The notes: generated from the sequence alone by a model not told the origin. A stretch of 7,532 nt of DNA from Pseudorhodobacter antarcticus (GCA_945861995.1 CAMAWZ010000113.1:1-7532); one strand, 5' to 3'; counted from the first letter of the stretch, positions 1 to 7,177 are shown. Numbers and translations: made by a program.

Positions 1-14
1 TTTGGGGGCAAACC

Positions 15-752
15 ATGGCAGGCAATCGATATTTCGGGACAGGCAATTATTTTCGTCATTTCCTTGCGCGAACAGATGAAAAGACGCTGTTCAAAATGGA
101 TCATTATTTGGATGTCTACGACCGCGAACTTGCCCCTTGGATGGGCGAGAAGGTTAGTTTTCTTGAAATTGGCGTGTACAAAGGCGGCAGTCTGCGCATG
201 TGGCGCGATTTCTTTGCGCCCCAGTCTAGCCTGACCTTTCTGGACATAGACCCTGCCTGCAAAGCGCTGGAAATTGCAGGAACTGATATTCGCATTGGCG
301 ATCAAACCGATGTGCCGTTTTTGCAATCGGTCGCGCAGGAAAAAGGCCCGTTTGACATTATTGTCGATGATGGCGGGCACAAAATGGATCAGCAGATCAC
401 CTCGTTTCGCGCGCTGTGGAACGCCCTAACGGATGGCGGGCTGTATATCGTGGAAGATACGCATACCAGCTATTGGCCAGGGTTTGGCGGTGGCGGGCAC
501 AAGGCACAGGGCAGTTTTATTGAATTTGCCAAAGACCTGATTGATAAGATGCATTCGTGGTACACCGAAGATGATATAGGCTTTCCGCTGCACCCGCTTG
601 CTGCGCAAATTGGCGGCATCCAGTTTTTCGACAGCCTTGTTATGATCCGCAAAGAACTCAAAAAACCGCCCTTTGCCGTGACATCGCAGCACGGCAAGGT
701 CGGCGCATCGGATAAAATCCTAAAGGTGCGCGGGCGCGTGTCGATTTTCTAA
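15..752 (+). CDS. Class I SAM-dependent methyltransferase, MycE/TylF-like (Methyltransf_24 type)
   Basis: This 245-residue soluble protein is predicted to move a methyl group from S-adenosylmethionine to a hydroxyl, probably on a sugar or a secondary-metabolite glycoside. The SAM-binding motif I is [12 protein letters not shown] (49-60), followed by the strand-2 acid in FLDIDP (75-80). Then come [10 protein letters not shown] (113-122) and [14 protein letters not shown] (142-155). In the mycinamicin O-methyltransferase MycE the equivalents of D119, E147 and D148 bind magnesium and the equivalent of H122 is catalytic; all four are present here. There is no signal peptide or membrane segment. 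The start at 15 has a GGGGG ribosome-binding candidate six bases upstream (4-8). The gene ends 71 bases before the pheS start chosen here, on the same strand. The fold and methyltransferase class are secure; the acceptor is unknown, and no glycan or polyketide gene is visible beside it. Confidence 0.85.
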   Translation: MAGNRYFGTGNYFRHFLARTDEKTLFKMDHYLDVYDRELAPWMGEKVSFLEIGVYKGGSLRMWRDFFAPQSSLTFLDIDPACKALEIAGTDIRIGDQTDVPFLQSVAQEKGPFDIIVDDGGHKMDQQITSFRALWNALTDGGLYIVEDTHTSYWPGFGGGGHKAQGSFIEFAKDLIDKMHSWYTEDDIGFPLHPLAAQIGGIQFFDSLVMIRKELKKPPFAVTSQHGKVGASDKILKVRGRVSIF

Positions 753-778
753 GCCCAGTTTCTAAGACTTGCACCTTT

Positions 779-816
779 GCCCCCGCGCCGCTAGGAATCG
801 CGGCAAATATGGGGGC
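779..816 (+). promoter_or_regulatory. Possible hairpin covering the pheS ribosome-binding site
   Basis: An inner stem pairs GCCGC (787-791) with GCGGC (800-804) around an 8-base loop. An outer arm GCCCCC (779-784) can pair with GGGGGC (811-816). The right outer arm contains the GGGGG that I take as the ribosome-binding site for the pheS start at 824, so folding could limit pheS translation. It could instead be a processing or termination structure for the methyltransferase gene; no T-run follows it. The pairing is seen in the sequence; the function is inferred. Confidence 0.3.
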
Positions 817-823
817 TTTGGCT

Positions 824-1903
824 ATGGACACATCTGCACTTCGGGCAAAGTTTTTGGGCGCAGCGGCGGCGGCAAGTGATGAGGCTGCGCTGGAAGAGGT
901 GCGCCTTGCCGCCCTTGGAAAAAAGGGCGAGATTTCGGCCCTGATGGCCTCGCTGGGCAAGATGGAACCAGAAGAGCGCAAGGCCGCTGGCGCTTTACTA
1001 AACATATTGCGCGATGAAATTGACAGCGCCCTGCGTGCCAAAAAGGCAGCACTGGGCGATGCCGCGCTGGATGCGCGGTTAAAATCGGAATGGTTGGACG
1101 TGACCATGCCCGCCCGCCCGCGCCGCATAGGCACGATCCATCCCGTGTCCCAAGTTATGGAAGAGTTGACCGCGATTTTCGCCGATATGGGCTTTGCCGT
1201 GGCCGAAGGGCCGCAAGTGGAAACCGATTGGTATAATTTCGACGCGCTGAATATTCCGCCCGAACACCCCGCGCGGCAAGAGCATGACACGTTCTTTATG
1301 CACCGCGATGCAGGCGACGACCGCCCGCCGCACGTTCTGCGCACCCACACCAGCCCCGTGCAAATTCGCGCCATGACAGAAAAAGGCGCGCCCATTCGGG
1401 TGATCGCGCCTGGCCGTGTGTACCGCATGGATATGGATCAAACCCACACGCCGATGGTCCATCAGGTTGAAGGTTTGGCGATTGGCAAAGATATTTCGAT
1501 GGCCAACCTGAAATGGGTCTTGGAAGAATTCTGCCGCGCCTTTTTCGAGGTGGATAAAGTTGAACTGCGCTTTCGCGCCAGCCACTTCCCCTTTACCGAA
1601 CCTTCTGCGGAAGTGGACATCCGTTATTCCAACGTCGGCGGGCAACTGCGCATTGGGGAAGGTGATAAGTGGATGGAGATTTTGGGATCGGGCATGGTGC
1701 ATCCCAAGGTTTTGGCCGCAGCAGGGGTTGACCCGACCGAGTATCAAGGTTTCGCCTTTGGCATGGGCATCGACCGCCTTGCCATGCTGAAATACGGCAT
1801 CCCTGATCTGCGTGCCTTCTTTGACGGCGACCTGCGCTGGCTGCGGCATTATGGCTTTGCCGCGCTGGATATGCCCGATTTGGCGGGCGGGCTGAGCGCT
1901 TAA
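824..1903 (+). CDS. pheS: Phenylalanyl-tRNA synthetase alpha subunit
   Basis: PheS is the catalytic subunit of the cytoplasmic (alpha-beta)2 class II enzyme that charges tRNA-Phe with phenylalanine using ATP. The 359-residue product has the N-terminal helical coiled-coil arm (about 1-90) that contacts tRNA, then the class II catalytic core. Class II landmarks are [10 protein letters not shown] (motif 1, from 106), [11 protein letters not shown] (172-182), [18 protein letters not shown] (197-214, motif 2), [16 protein letters not shown] (250-265) and [14 protein letters not shown] (309-322, motif 3 and the phenylalanine pocket). An in-frame ATG at 809 would add five residues (MGALA). I prefer 824 because GGGGG lies eight bases upstream, because the AGGA before 809 is too distant, and because alphaproteobacterial PheS proteins typically begin MDxx followed by such a helix. 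The length is normal and the gene looks intact. Its partner pheT follows only after an atypically long 437-bp gap. Confidence 0.97.
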   Translation: MDTSALRAKFLGAAAAASDEAALEEVRLAALGKKGEISALMASLGKMEPEERKAAGALLNILRDEIDSALRAKKAALGDAALDARLKSEWLDVTMPARPRRIGTIHPVSQVMEELTAIFADMGFAVAEGPQVETDWYNFDALNIPPEHPARQEHDTFFMHRDAGDDRPPHVLRTHTSPVQIRAMTEKGAPIRVIAPGRVYRMDMDQTHTPMVHQVEGLAIGKDISMANLKWVLEEFCRAFFEVDKVELRFRASHFPFTEPSAEVDIRYSNVGGQLRIGEGDKWMEILGSGMVHPKVLAAAGVDPTEYQGFAFGMGIDRLAMLKYGIPDLRAFFDGDLRWLRHYGFAALDMPDLAGGLSA

Positions 1904-2019
1904 GACTACGCCATGAGCATTGCACGCATGGGCGCCGTCCGAACTTACCCGCGAAGATCGGCACGGGCCAGCGGCAGCTAGGGCCAAAGGCGCGATCCTC
2001 GCGGGGTACTCTTTACACG

Positions 2020-2086
2020 CCCTTGCCAGCGTTAACTGGCGGGGGGCATATGCTGCCAAACCATTACAAGGTAAAGGGTTGCCCCC
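2020..2086 (+). promoter_or_regulatory. Two mutually exclusive stems upstream of pheT (candidate RNA switch or attenuator-like fold)
   Basis: Stem A pairs 2020-2029 with 2036-2045 around the loop CGTTAA: ten pairs, two of them G-U, built on GCCAG/CTGGC. Stem B pairs GGGGGCA (2042-2048) with TGCCCCC (2080-2086), seven pairs. Bases 2042-2045 are used by both, so A and B cannot form together. Competing stems of this kind are typical of leader regulation, but neither is followed by a T-run, and no peptide rich in phenylalanine codons is present. The pairings are seen; regulation is inference. Confidence 0.3.
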
Positions 2087-2114
2087 AAAGCCACACAAAG
2101 CTTGGCCGCACTTC

Positions 2115-2128
2115 GGGTCTTGCGACCC
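2115..2128 (+). repeat. Small perfect hairpin in the pheS-pheT gap
   Basis: GGGTC (2115-2119) and GACCC (2124-2128) form a perfect five-pair stem around the tetraloop TTGC. It is not followed by a T-run, so it is not a standard intrinsic terminator. It may be part of the larger leader fold of the gap. Confidence 0.35.
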
Positions 2129-2248
2129 TTGGGTATTTCCAGATCAATCAACACAACATAGCCCTCGTTACACATAACCCGTATGGCCCCCAAGATGGCC
2201 AGCATTATGGCAAACTATACGTGCCTTTACGCACAATAGGTTTCCAAA

Positions 2249-2344
2249 ATGGAAACGATGGTTGAAAGAATTATGGGTAGACTTCCCCTTGCGCGCGGCA
2301 TGGGGTATGGGATTGCAACCCTATTTCAAAGGCAAATGCGATGA
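2249..2344 (+). CDS. Possible 31-residue small ORF coupled to the pheT start
   Basis: An ATG at 2249 opens a 31-codon frame that ends in TGA at 2342-2344, giving an ATGA overlap with the pheT start at 2341. An AGG (2238-2240) sits eight bases upstream as a plausible ribosome-binding site. The product begins METMVERIMGRLPLARG and is basic, with five methionines and only one phenylalanine, so it is not a PheM-like attenuator peptide. A six-pair stem, GTTTCC (2240-2245) with GGAAAC (2251-2256), overlaps the ribosome-binding site and start codon. Translation of this frame could deliver ribosomes to pheT. I recognise no family; it may equally be chance. Confidence 0.25.
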   Translation: METMVERIMGRLPLARGMGYGIATLFQRQMR

Positions 2345-4749
2345 AGTTTTCCCTGTCTTGGCTGAAAGATCATTTGGACACCACCGCCGATTTGGACGCC
2401 ATCCTGTATGCCCTGACCGACCTTGGGCTAGAGGTTGAAGAGGTGGTGAACCCTGCGGCCAAGCTCGCCCCTTTTACCATTGCCCGAATCACCCATGCCG
2501 AGCAGCACCCCGATGCCGATAAGCTGCGTGTGTGCCGCGTTGAAACGGACGAGGGGGAAAAGCAAATCGTCTGCGGCGCACCCAACGCGCGGGCGGGGAT
2601 CACGGTGGTTTTGTGCAAGCCAGGCGATTATGTGCCAGGCATAGATGTGACGCTGGGCATTGGCAAAATTCGCGGTGTCGAAAGCCATGGCATGATGGCG
2701 TCTGAACGCGAATTGGAACTGTCAGACGAGCATAACGGCATTATCGAACTGTCCAGTGGCGAGGTGGGGCAAAAGTTTACCGATTGGCTGGCGGTGAACC
2801 GCCCCGCCGTGGTTGACCCGATGATCCATATCAAAATCACCCCCAACCGCCCCGATGCGCTGGGCGTGCGCGGCATTGCGCGCGATTTGGCGGCGCGGGG
2901 ATTGGGCACGTTAAAACCCATGCCGATCCCGCAAATCAAAGGCGGGTTTGCCAGCCCTGTGCAAGTGCAGATCGACCCCGCCCTGCGCGCCAAAGGCTGC
3001 CCCCATTTCGCGGGCCGCACCATTCGCGGCGTGAAAAACGCGGCCTCCCCCGATTGGCTGGCGCAGCGGCTAAAGGCAATTGGTCTGCGCCCCATCTCGG
3101 TACTGGTCGATATTACCAACTATTTCACCTTTGGCCTGAACCGCCCCTTGCACGTGTTTGACGTGGCAAAGGTGCAGGGCGCTTTGCGCATTGCGCCCGC
3201 CAAGGGCGGGGAAGAGTTTCTTGCGCTCGATGGCAAAACCTACACCCTGCGCGCGGGAATGATGGCCATTAGCGATGACGCTGGCGTGGAATCGCTGGCA
3301 GGGATTATGGGCGGCGAGGTTTCGGGGTGCTCTGACGCCACAACCGATGTGTTCTTGGAATCGGCCTATTGGGATCCGATCACCATTGCCACTACGGGCC
3401 GCGCGCTGAAAATCAACTCGGATGCGCGCTATCGCTTTGAACGGGGCGTTGACCCTGCCTTTACGCTGGATGGTTTGGATTTGGCCGCGCAGATGATCCT
3501 TGATCTGTGCGGTGGAGAGGCCAGCGATATTGCGCAAGACGGCGCGCCGATTGATACGGCCCGCGCTTACCGCCTTGACCCTGCACGGGTTATCTCGCTG
3601 GTGGGTATGGATATTCCTGCCGAAACGCAGCGCAAGACGCTGCAAGATTTGGGCTTTACCCTAAACGGCGATATGGCCACCCCGCCAAGCTGGCGGCCCG
3701 ATGTTCTGGGCGAGGCGGATTTGGTTGAAGAAGTGGCGCGCATTGCATCCTTGACCAAACTGCAAGGCAAACCGCTGCCGCGCGCAGCCGCGGGCGTGCC
3801 AAAGCCCATCCTAACCCCGCTGCAAATCCGCGAGCGCACCGCGCGGCGCACCCTTGCGGCGCTGGGCTATAACGAATGCGTCACCTATAGTTTCATCGAC
3901 GAGGCTGCGGCAGCGATGTTTGGCGGCGGGGCTGATGCCACGCGCGTGGACAATCCGATTTCATCTGAAATGACCCATCTGCGGCCCGATTTGTTGCCGG
4001 GCCTTTTGCGCGCCGCCGCCCGCAACCAAGCGCGCGGTTTTGCGGATTTGGCCTTGTTCGAGGTGGGCCCCGTCTTTACGGGCGGCGAGCCGGGCGATCA
4101 GCATATCCAAGCGAGCGGCCTTTTGATTGGCAGCATCGCCCCGCGCGACCCCTATGGCAGCCGCCGCATCGCGGATACCTTCGATGCAAAGGCCGATGTC
4201 GAGGCGGTTCTGGCCGCCCTTGGCGCGCCTGCTCGCGTGCAGATATCGCGCAAATTGGCCCAATGGTGGCACCCTGGCCGTGCTGGCGTGATTGGCCTTG
4301 GCCCCAACCAAATCGCCACCTTTGGCGAGGTACACCCCCGTATTCTGGCCGATATGGGCGTGAAAGGCCCTGCTGTCGCCTTTACGGTTCTGATCGCTAA
4401 TGTGCCCTTGCCCAAGGTGAAAACCGCGACCAAACCCGCGCTGGCCCTGTCAGACTTGCAAGCGGTAGAGCGCGATTTTGCATTTGTCGTGGATGCGGGT
4501 GTCGAGGCATTGGTGGCGGTTAACGCGGCGATTGGGGCTGATAAAGACCTGATCGAATCTGTGCGTCTGTTCGACCAATTCACAGGCGAGAGGGCCGAGG
4601 CGCAGATGGGCGCGGGGAAAAAGTCGATTGCGCTGGGCGTGCGTTTGCAGCCGCAAGGCAAGACATTGACAGATGCGGAAATCGAAGCCGTGTCTGCCAA
4701 GGTGATCGAAACGGTAACCAAGGCGACAGGCGGCAGCCTGCGTTCCTAA
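2341..4749 (+). CDS. pheT: Phenylalanyl-tRNA synthetase beta subunit
   Basis: PheT is the large structural and editing subunit of phenylalanyl-tRNA synthetase; it binds tRNA-Phe and hydrolyses mischarged Tyr-tRNA. The 802-residue length is normal for a full bacterial PheT. The order of domains is: an N-terminal segment (MKFSLSWLKDHL), a Trbp111-like OB fold (about 39-150, with HPDADKLRVC and VCGAPNARAG), the B3/B4 editing region (roughly 210-390, with ISVLVDITNYFTFGLNRPLH), B5 (about 400-475), a catalytic-like core (about 480-690), and the C-terminal ferredoxin-fold anticodon-binding domain (about 708-801, with LQAVERDFAFVV near its start). AAAGG (2328-2332) lies eight bases before the ATG. 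The gene sits 437 bases after pheS on the same strand and ends a few bases before a strong hairpin. It shows no frameshift or truncation. Confidence 0.97.
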   Translation: MKFSLSWLKDHLDTTADLDAILYALTDLGLEVEEVVNPAAKLAPFTIARITHAEQHPDADKLRVCRVETDEGEKQIVCGAPNARAGITVVLCKPGDYVPGIDVTLGIGKIRGVESHGMMASERELELSDEHNGIIELSSGEVGQKFTDWLAVNRPAVVDPMIHIKITPNRPDALGVRGIARDLAARGLGTLKPMPIPQIKGGFASPVQVQIDPALRAKGCPHFAGRTIRGVKNAASPDWLAQRLKAIGLRPISVLVDITNYFTFGLNRPLHVFDVAKVQGALRIAPAKGGEEFLALDGKTYTLRAGMMAISDDAGVESLAGIMGGEVSGCSDATTDVFLESAYWDPITIATTGRALKINSDARYRFERGVDPAFTLDGLDLAAQMILDLCGGEASDIAQDGAPIDTARAYRLDPARVISLVGMDIPAETQRKTLQDLGFTLNGDMATPPSWRPDVLGEADLVEEVARIASLTKLQGKPLPRAAAGVPKPILTPLQIRERTARRTLAALGYNECVTYSFIDEAAAAMFGGGADATRVDNPISSEMTHLRPDLLPGLLRAAARNQARGFADLALFEVGPVFTGGEPGDQHIQASGLLIGSIAPRDPYGSRRIADTFDAKADVEAVLAALGAPARVQISRKLAQWWHPGRAGVIGLGPNQIATFGEVHPRILADMGVKGPAVAFTVLIANVPLPKVKTATKPALALSDLQAVERDFAFVVDAGVEALVAVNAAIGADKDLIESVRLFDQFTGERAEAQMGAGKKSIALGVRLQPQGKTLTDAEIEAVSAKVIETVTKATGGSLRS

Positions 4750-4755
4750 AGATTA

Positions 4756-4774
4756 GGGGGGCTATTTGCCCCCC
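4756..4774. terminator. Convergent terminator hairpin between pheT and the DUF1523 gene
   Basis: GGGGGGC (4756-4762) pairs perfectly with GCCCCCC (4768-4774) around a five-base loop, TATTT. It starts seven bases after the pheT stop and contains the TAG stop of the opposing gene (4764-4762) at the loop edge. Its position between convergent genes suggests a two-way terminator. The flanks are only modestly T-rich (AGTTTC on the plus side, TAATCTTT on the minus side), so efficiency is uncertain. Confidence 0.6.
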
Positions 4775-5418
4775 AGTTTCGCCCTGAATTTGGCCCACAG
4801 CCCTTTTGCACCCGTGGCCGCATCCTCGGCGCGGTTCTCCACCCCATCCCAAGTTTCTTGTACTTCGGCAATTATCGGCTCGACCCGCTGCGCCAAGAAT
4901 TGTTGCCATTTCCTGCGCAGGTACAGGGCAAGCCCCGCGATCAGTGCCAATAACCCGATATTGAAATAAGGGAAGATAAACACGTCAGGCCCCGCCACGT
5001 CGCGCACAGAAACGGCATTTGGGAAAATCGACAACAGCTCGCTGCGCCAGCCATAATGCCTGACCGCCATCCACCTTGGGGCCGTGGCGGCGGATTTGGC
5101 ATCATCAGCCTGTGTTTGCAGGCTGGCGGTGTCAAATTTAAAGTAAAACGGCCAGCCCCAACCCGTATCTTGGTTGCGGTAAACCATCGGATTGCCGTTT
5201 GGCAGGATCGCTTGGATAAACTGCACATCGCGCGTGGTGGCGGTGGTGGAATCGCCAGTATTGTTCCAGAAAATCCGCGTCCAACCTTCAAAATCTTGGC
5301 GTTCTTGATAGGTGCCGACGATGCGCACAATGTCGTGCTGCGGCAAGGTATAGTGCAAGAACCCCAGCACGATCAATGCGATCAGGCCGCGCACAGTCCA
5401 TTTGATGATGTTTAGCAT
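4762..5418 (-). CDS. DUF1523 family two-pass membrane protein
   Basis: This 218-residue protein of unknown function matches my recollection of the DUF1523 family from Rhodobacterales. Two hydrophobic helices are visible, at about 4-24 (IIKWTVRGLIALIVLGFLHY) and about 146-167 (VFIFPYFNIGLLALIAGLALYL). Between them is a 120-residue domain, probably periplasmic, with HYTLPQHDIVRIVGTY, PMVYRNQDTGWGWPFYFKFD and AVRHYGWRSELLSIFPNAVS. A basic, helical tail of about 50 residues follows and probably lies in the cytoplasm. The frame extends upstream to a start at 5445, but I choose the ATG at 5418 because a perfect AAGGAG lies six bases before it and because the N-terminal helix then begins at once. 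The gene is 65 bases downstream of panC on the same strand, so it may share the panBC transcript. I know of no biochemical role. Confidence 0.85.
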   Translation of the reverse strand: MLNIIKWTVRGLIALIVLGFLHYTLPQHDIVRIVGTYQERQDFEGWTRIFWNNTGDSTTATTRDVQFIQAILPNGNPMVYRNQDTGWGWPFYFKFDTASLQTQADDAKSAATAPRWMAVRHYGWRSELLSIFPNAVSVRDVAGPDVFIFPYFNIGLLALIAGLALYLRRKWQQFLAQRVEPIIAEVQETWDGVENRAEDAATGAKGLWAKFRAKLGGK

Positions 5419-5424
5419 AGCGCG

Positions 5425-5430
5425 CTCCTT
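5425..5430 (-). promoter_or_regulatory. Strong ribosome-binding site of the DUF1523 gene
   Basis: Read on the minus strand this is AAGGAG, six bases before the ATG at 5418. It is the best Shine-Dalgarno match seen in the window and is what fixes the start, removing nine residues from the longest possible frame. Confidence 0.8.
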
Positions 5431-5463
5431 GGGGTTTCCTGCCACCTATATTGGGCATTGGGC

Positions 5464-5482
5464 CTGCCCCTACAAGGGGCGG
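5464..5482 (-). terminator. Hairpin directly after the panC stop
   Basis: GCCCC (5466-5470) pairs with GGGGC (5476-5480) around TACAA. A U-G pair and a C-G pair (5465/5481 and 5464/5482) extend the stem to seven pairs. It begins one base after the panC stop codon on the minus strand. No T-run follows, so it could be a weak or factor-dependent terminator, or an RNA-stabilising hairpin separating panC from the DUF1523 gene. The stem is clear; the role is inferred. Confidence 0.4.
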
Positions 5483-5483
5483 A

Positions 5484-6317
5484 TTAGACAGGAATATTAT
5501 CGATCAGCCGCACCCCATCCAGCCAAGCGGCGGCCAAAAGGCGTGCGGCAGTGGTGGGGACAGAAAGCGGCAACAGCGTTTCACCATCGCGCAGGTCGAT
5601 ATAATCGATGCTGTCAAAGCCTGCGGACAGCAGGGCGGCATGGCAGGTGTCCAATGCCGCAGTATCGCCTGCGCGCAAATCGCGGGCGGCGCGGCACATC
5701 GCAGCATAAAGCGCGGGGGCAATGGCGCGGGCGCGCGGCGACAGGCGCGCATTGCGCGACGACATGGCAAGGCCATCAGCGTCGCGCATTGTCTCGCAGC
5801 CGATCACTTGGGTAGGCAGGTTTAGGTCGGCCACCATGCGCCTAACCACTTGTAATTGCTGCCAGTCCTTTTGCCCAAAATAGGCGCGGTCGGCGCGGGA
5901 CATCCCAAAAAGTTTGGCTACAACTGTTGCTACCCCGTCGAAATGACCCGGGCGCGAGGCACCTTCCAGCGGGCCAGCCACGCCCGCGACCGACACAGTG
6001 CTTGCAAAGCCAAGCGGATACACTTCTTCGGGGGGCGGGGCGAATAACACATCCACGCCCGCCTGTTGCAACAATGCCAAATCCGCCCCTTCGGTACGGG
6101 GGTATTTGGCCAGATCTGCGGGGTTGTTGAACTGTTTGGGGTTGACGAAAATCGTCGCAATGACGCGCGCGCAATCGGCCTGCGCGGCGCGCACCAACGA
6201 CAGGTGCCCCGCGTGCAGCGCCCCCATCGTTGGCACAAGGCCAACGGTATCGCCCGCGCGGTGCCAGCCCGCAACAATGGCGCGCAGGTCGGATACTTTT
6301 CTTACTATTTCAGTCAC
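5484..6317 (-). CDS. panC: Pantothenate synthetase (pantoate--beta-alanine ligase)
   Basis: PanC condenses pantoate with beta-alanine, using ATP through a pantoyl-adenylate, to make pantothenate, the precursor of coenzyme A. It is a cytoplasmic enzyme of the nucleotidyltransferase superfamily. The 277-residue product has [14 protein letters not shown] (29-42) with the HxGH nucleotide-binding motif at 35-38, FVNPKQF (57-63), [12 protein letters not shown] (122-133), FGQKDWQQL (147-155) and LAMSSRN (183-189), the KMSKS-like loop. The initiation codon is GTG at 6317-6315, sharing GTGA with the TGA stop of panB, so translation is probably coupled to panB. No strong ribosome-binding site was seen ahead of it, which fits coupling. 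The length is typical and nothing is missing. Confidence 0.97.
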   Translation of the reverse strand: MTEIVRKVSDLRAIVAGWHRAGDTVGLVPTMGALHAGHLSLVRAAQADCARVIATIFVNPKQFNNPADLAKYPRTEGADLALLQQAGVDVLFAPPPEEVYPLGFASTVSVAGVAGPLEGASRPGHFDGVATVVAKLFGMSRADRAYFGQKDWQQLQVVRRMVADLNLPTQVIGCETMRDADGLAMSSRNARLSPRARAIAPALYAAMCRAARDLRAGDTAALDTCHAALLSAGFDSIDYIDLRDGETLLPLSVPTTAARLLAAAWLDGVRLIDNIPV

Positions 6318-7147
6318 TTAACAGCCTTTGGCACAGCGTCGGCAAAGCCATGTTCGGGGGCTGGAAAGGCGCGCGCGCGCACGTCGGCGGCATAAGCGGC
6401 AATCGCCGCATCCGCCAGTTGGCCCAATTCGGCATAGCGTTTGACGAACTTTGGGCGAAAATCTGTGAACATGCCCAGCATATCATCGACCACCAAAACC
6501 TGCCCGTCGCAATCCACCCCTGCGCCAATACCAATGGTGGGAATCTCCAGCGCCTTGGTGATGCGCTCCGTCAGGCCAACGGGCACTTTTTCCAGCACCA
6601 CAGCAAAGGCGCCTGCGGCCTGCACGGCCAAAGCATCTGCCATCACGCGGTCAGCCTCGCCGTCGCGGCCAACCACTTTGTAGCCGCCCAGCGTGTTTAC
6701 GGCCTGCGGGGTCAGGCCAATATGCGCCATCACGGGCACGCCGCGCGCGGTTAAAAATGCAATGGTATCAAACATATGCGCGCCGCCCTCTAGCTTAACC
6801 GCAGGCGCGCCCGTTTCCGCCATCAGCCGTGCGGCGTTGCGATAGGCCTGCTGCGGGCTTTCCTCATAGCTGCTAAAGGGTAGGTCGATCACGGCCATAG
6901 CGCGGGTCAGGCCGCGCAGCACGGCGCGGCCGTGCATGATCATCATGTCCAGCGTTACGCCCAGTGTAGACGGCATTCCGTGCAGCACCATGCCGACAGA
7001 ATCGCCCACCAATGCGATGTCGCAATGCGCGTCCACCAGCCGCGCCATTGGCGTGGTATAGGCTGTCAGAACAACCAAAGGTGCAGTGCCTTTGCGGGCG
7101 CGAATTTCGGGAGGCAAGACGGGCCTTGCAGGGGAATTTGCGCTCAT
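6314..7147 (-). CDS. panB: 3-methyl-2-oxobutanoate hydroxymethyltransferase (ketopantoate hydroxymethyltransferase)
   Basis: PanB transfers a hydroxymethyl group from 5,10-methylene-tetrahydrofolate to 2-oxoisovalerate, giving ketopantoate, the first committed step of pantothenate synthesis. It is a cytoplasmic, metal-dependent TIM-barrel enzyme. The 277-residue product shows VVLTAYTTP (25-33), [13 protein letters not shown] (45-57), [12 protein letters not shown] (86-97), VKLEGG (117-122), [11 protein letters not shown] (141-151), VLEKVP (184-189), IPTIGIGAG (202-210) and [12 protein letters not shown] (214-225). D49 and D88 match the metal-binding aspartates and E186 the catalytic glutamate of the E. 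coli enzyme. The frame is open upstream as far as 7513, but I place the start at 7147: family homology starts there, an AGG lies seven bases before it, and the extension is low-complexity and overlaps a divergent gene. The panB stop overlaps the panC start. Confidence 0.96.
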   Translation of the reverse strand: MSANSPARPVLPPEIRARKGTAPLVVLTAYTTPMARLVDAHCDIALVGDSVGMVLHGMPSTLGVTLDMMIMHGRAVLRGLTRAMAVIDLPFSSYEESPQQAYRNAARLMAETGAPAVKLEGGAHMFDTIAFLTARGVPVMAHIGLTPQAVNTLGGYKVVGRDGEADRVMADALAVQAAGAFAVVLEKVPVGLTERITKALEIPTIGIGAGVDCDGQVLVVDDMLGMFTDFRPKFVKRYAELGQLADAAIAAYAADVRARAFPAPEHGFADAVPKAVK

Positions 7148-7177
7148 CTTGGGGCCTATGATTGGGCTAGTTTGAAC

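Larger units (their letters stand above)
1904..2340 (+). other. 437-bp pheS-pheT intergenic region without a clear gene
   Basis: The synthetase subunit genes are usually adjacent or nearly so, which makes this gap unusual. G+C is about 49% over 2161-2340 by direct count, below what the flanking genes appear to have. ORFs on the plus strand are short (1913-1981, 22 codons; 2050-2265, 71 codons; 2249-2344, 31 codons). The 71-codon frame has about 51% G or C at third positions, compared with 22 of 34 in the first pheT codons examined, so it does not look like a well-adapted gene. No tRNA, IS end or strong promoter was recognised. Several inverted repeats lie here: 2020-2045, 2115-2128, 2184-2201, 2240-2256, and the palindrome GCATATGC at 2046-2053. 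It may be a regulatory leader for pheT, a decayed gene, or both. Confidence 0.6.

Noticed and set aside
658..1428. 256-codon minus-strand ORF over pheS
   Set aside because: It lies antisense to the conserved pheS gene, has a low-complexity Ser/Arg/Ala-rich translation, and is expected as an antisense artefact in GC-rich coding DNA.
1079..2098. 339-codon minus-strand ORF over pheS and the gap
   Set aside because: Most of it is antisense to pheS, its His/Arg/Gly-rich translation resembles no family I know, and it has no supporting start context. Only the last part extends into the gap.
1904..2340. tRNA gene, T-box or insertion-sequence remnant in the gap
   Set aside because: I found no T-arm-like sequence in a cloverleaf context, no T-box-like sequence (T-boxes are also not expected in alphaproteobacteria), and no terminal inverted repeats or target-site duplications.
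2249..2344. PheM-type phenylalanine attenuation leader peptide
   Set aside because: The peptide has one phenylalanine only, and the other short frames in the gap show no run of phenylalanine codons. No terminator with a T-run precedes pheT.
2628..3645. Minus-strand ORFs antisense to pheT
   Set aside because: They overlap an unmistakable pheT frame and have antisense-type composition, with no recognisable motif.
6369..6378. GC-alternating run (possible Z-DNA or simple repeat)
   Set aside because: It is only ten bases, lies inside panB and is explained by its Arg-Ala codons.
5402..6754. Several plus-strand ORFs opposite DUF1523, panC and panB
   Set aside because: All lie antisense to well-supported genes, have Arg/Gly/Ala/His-rich composition, and lack ribosome-binding sites or motifs.
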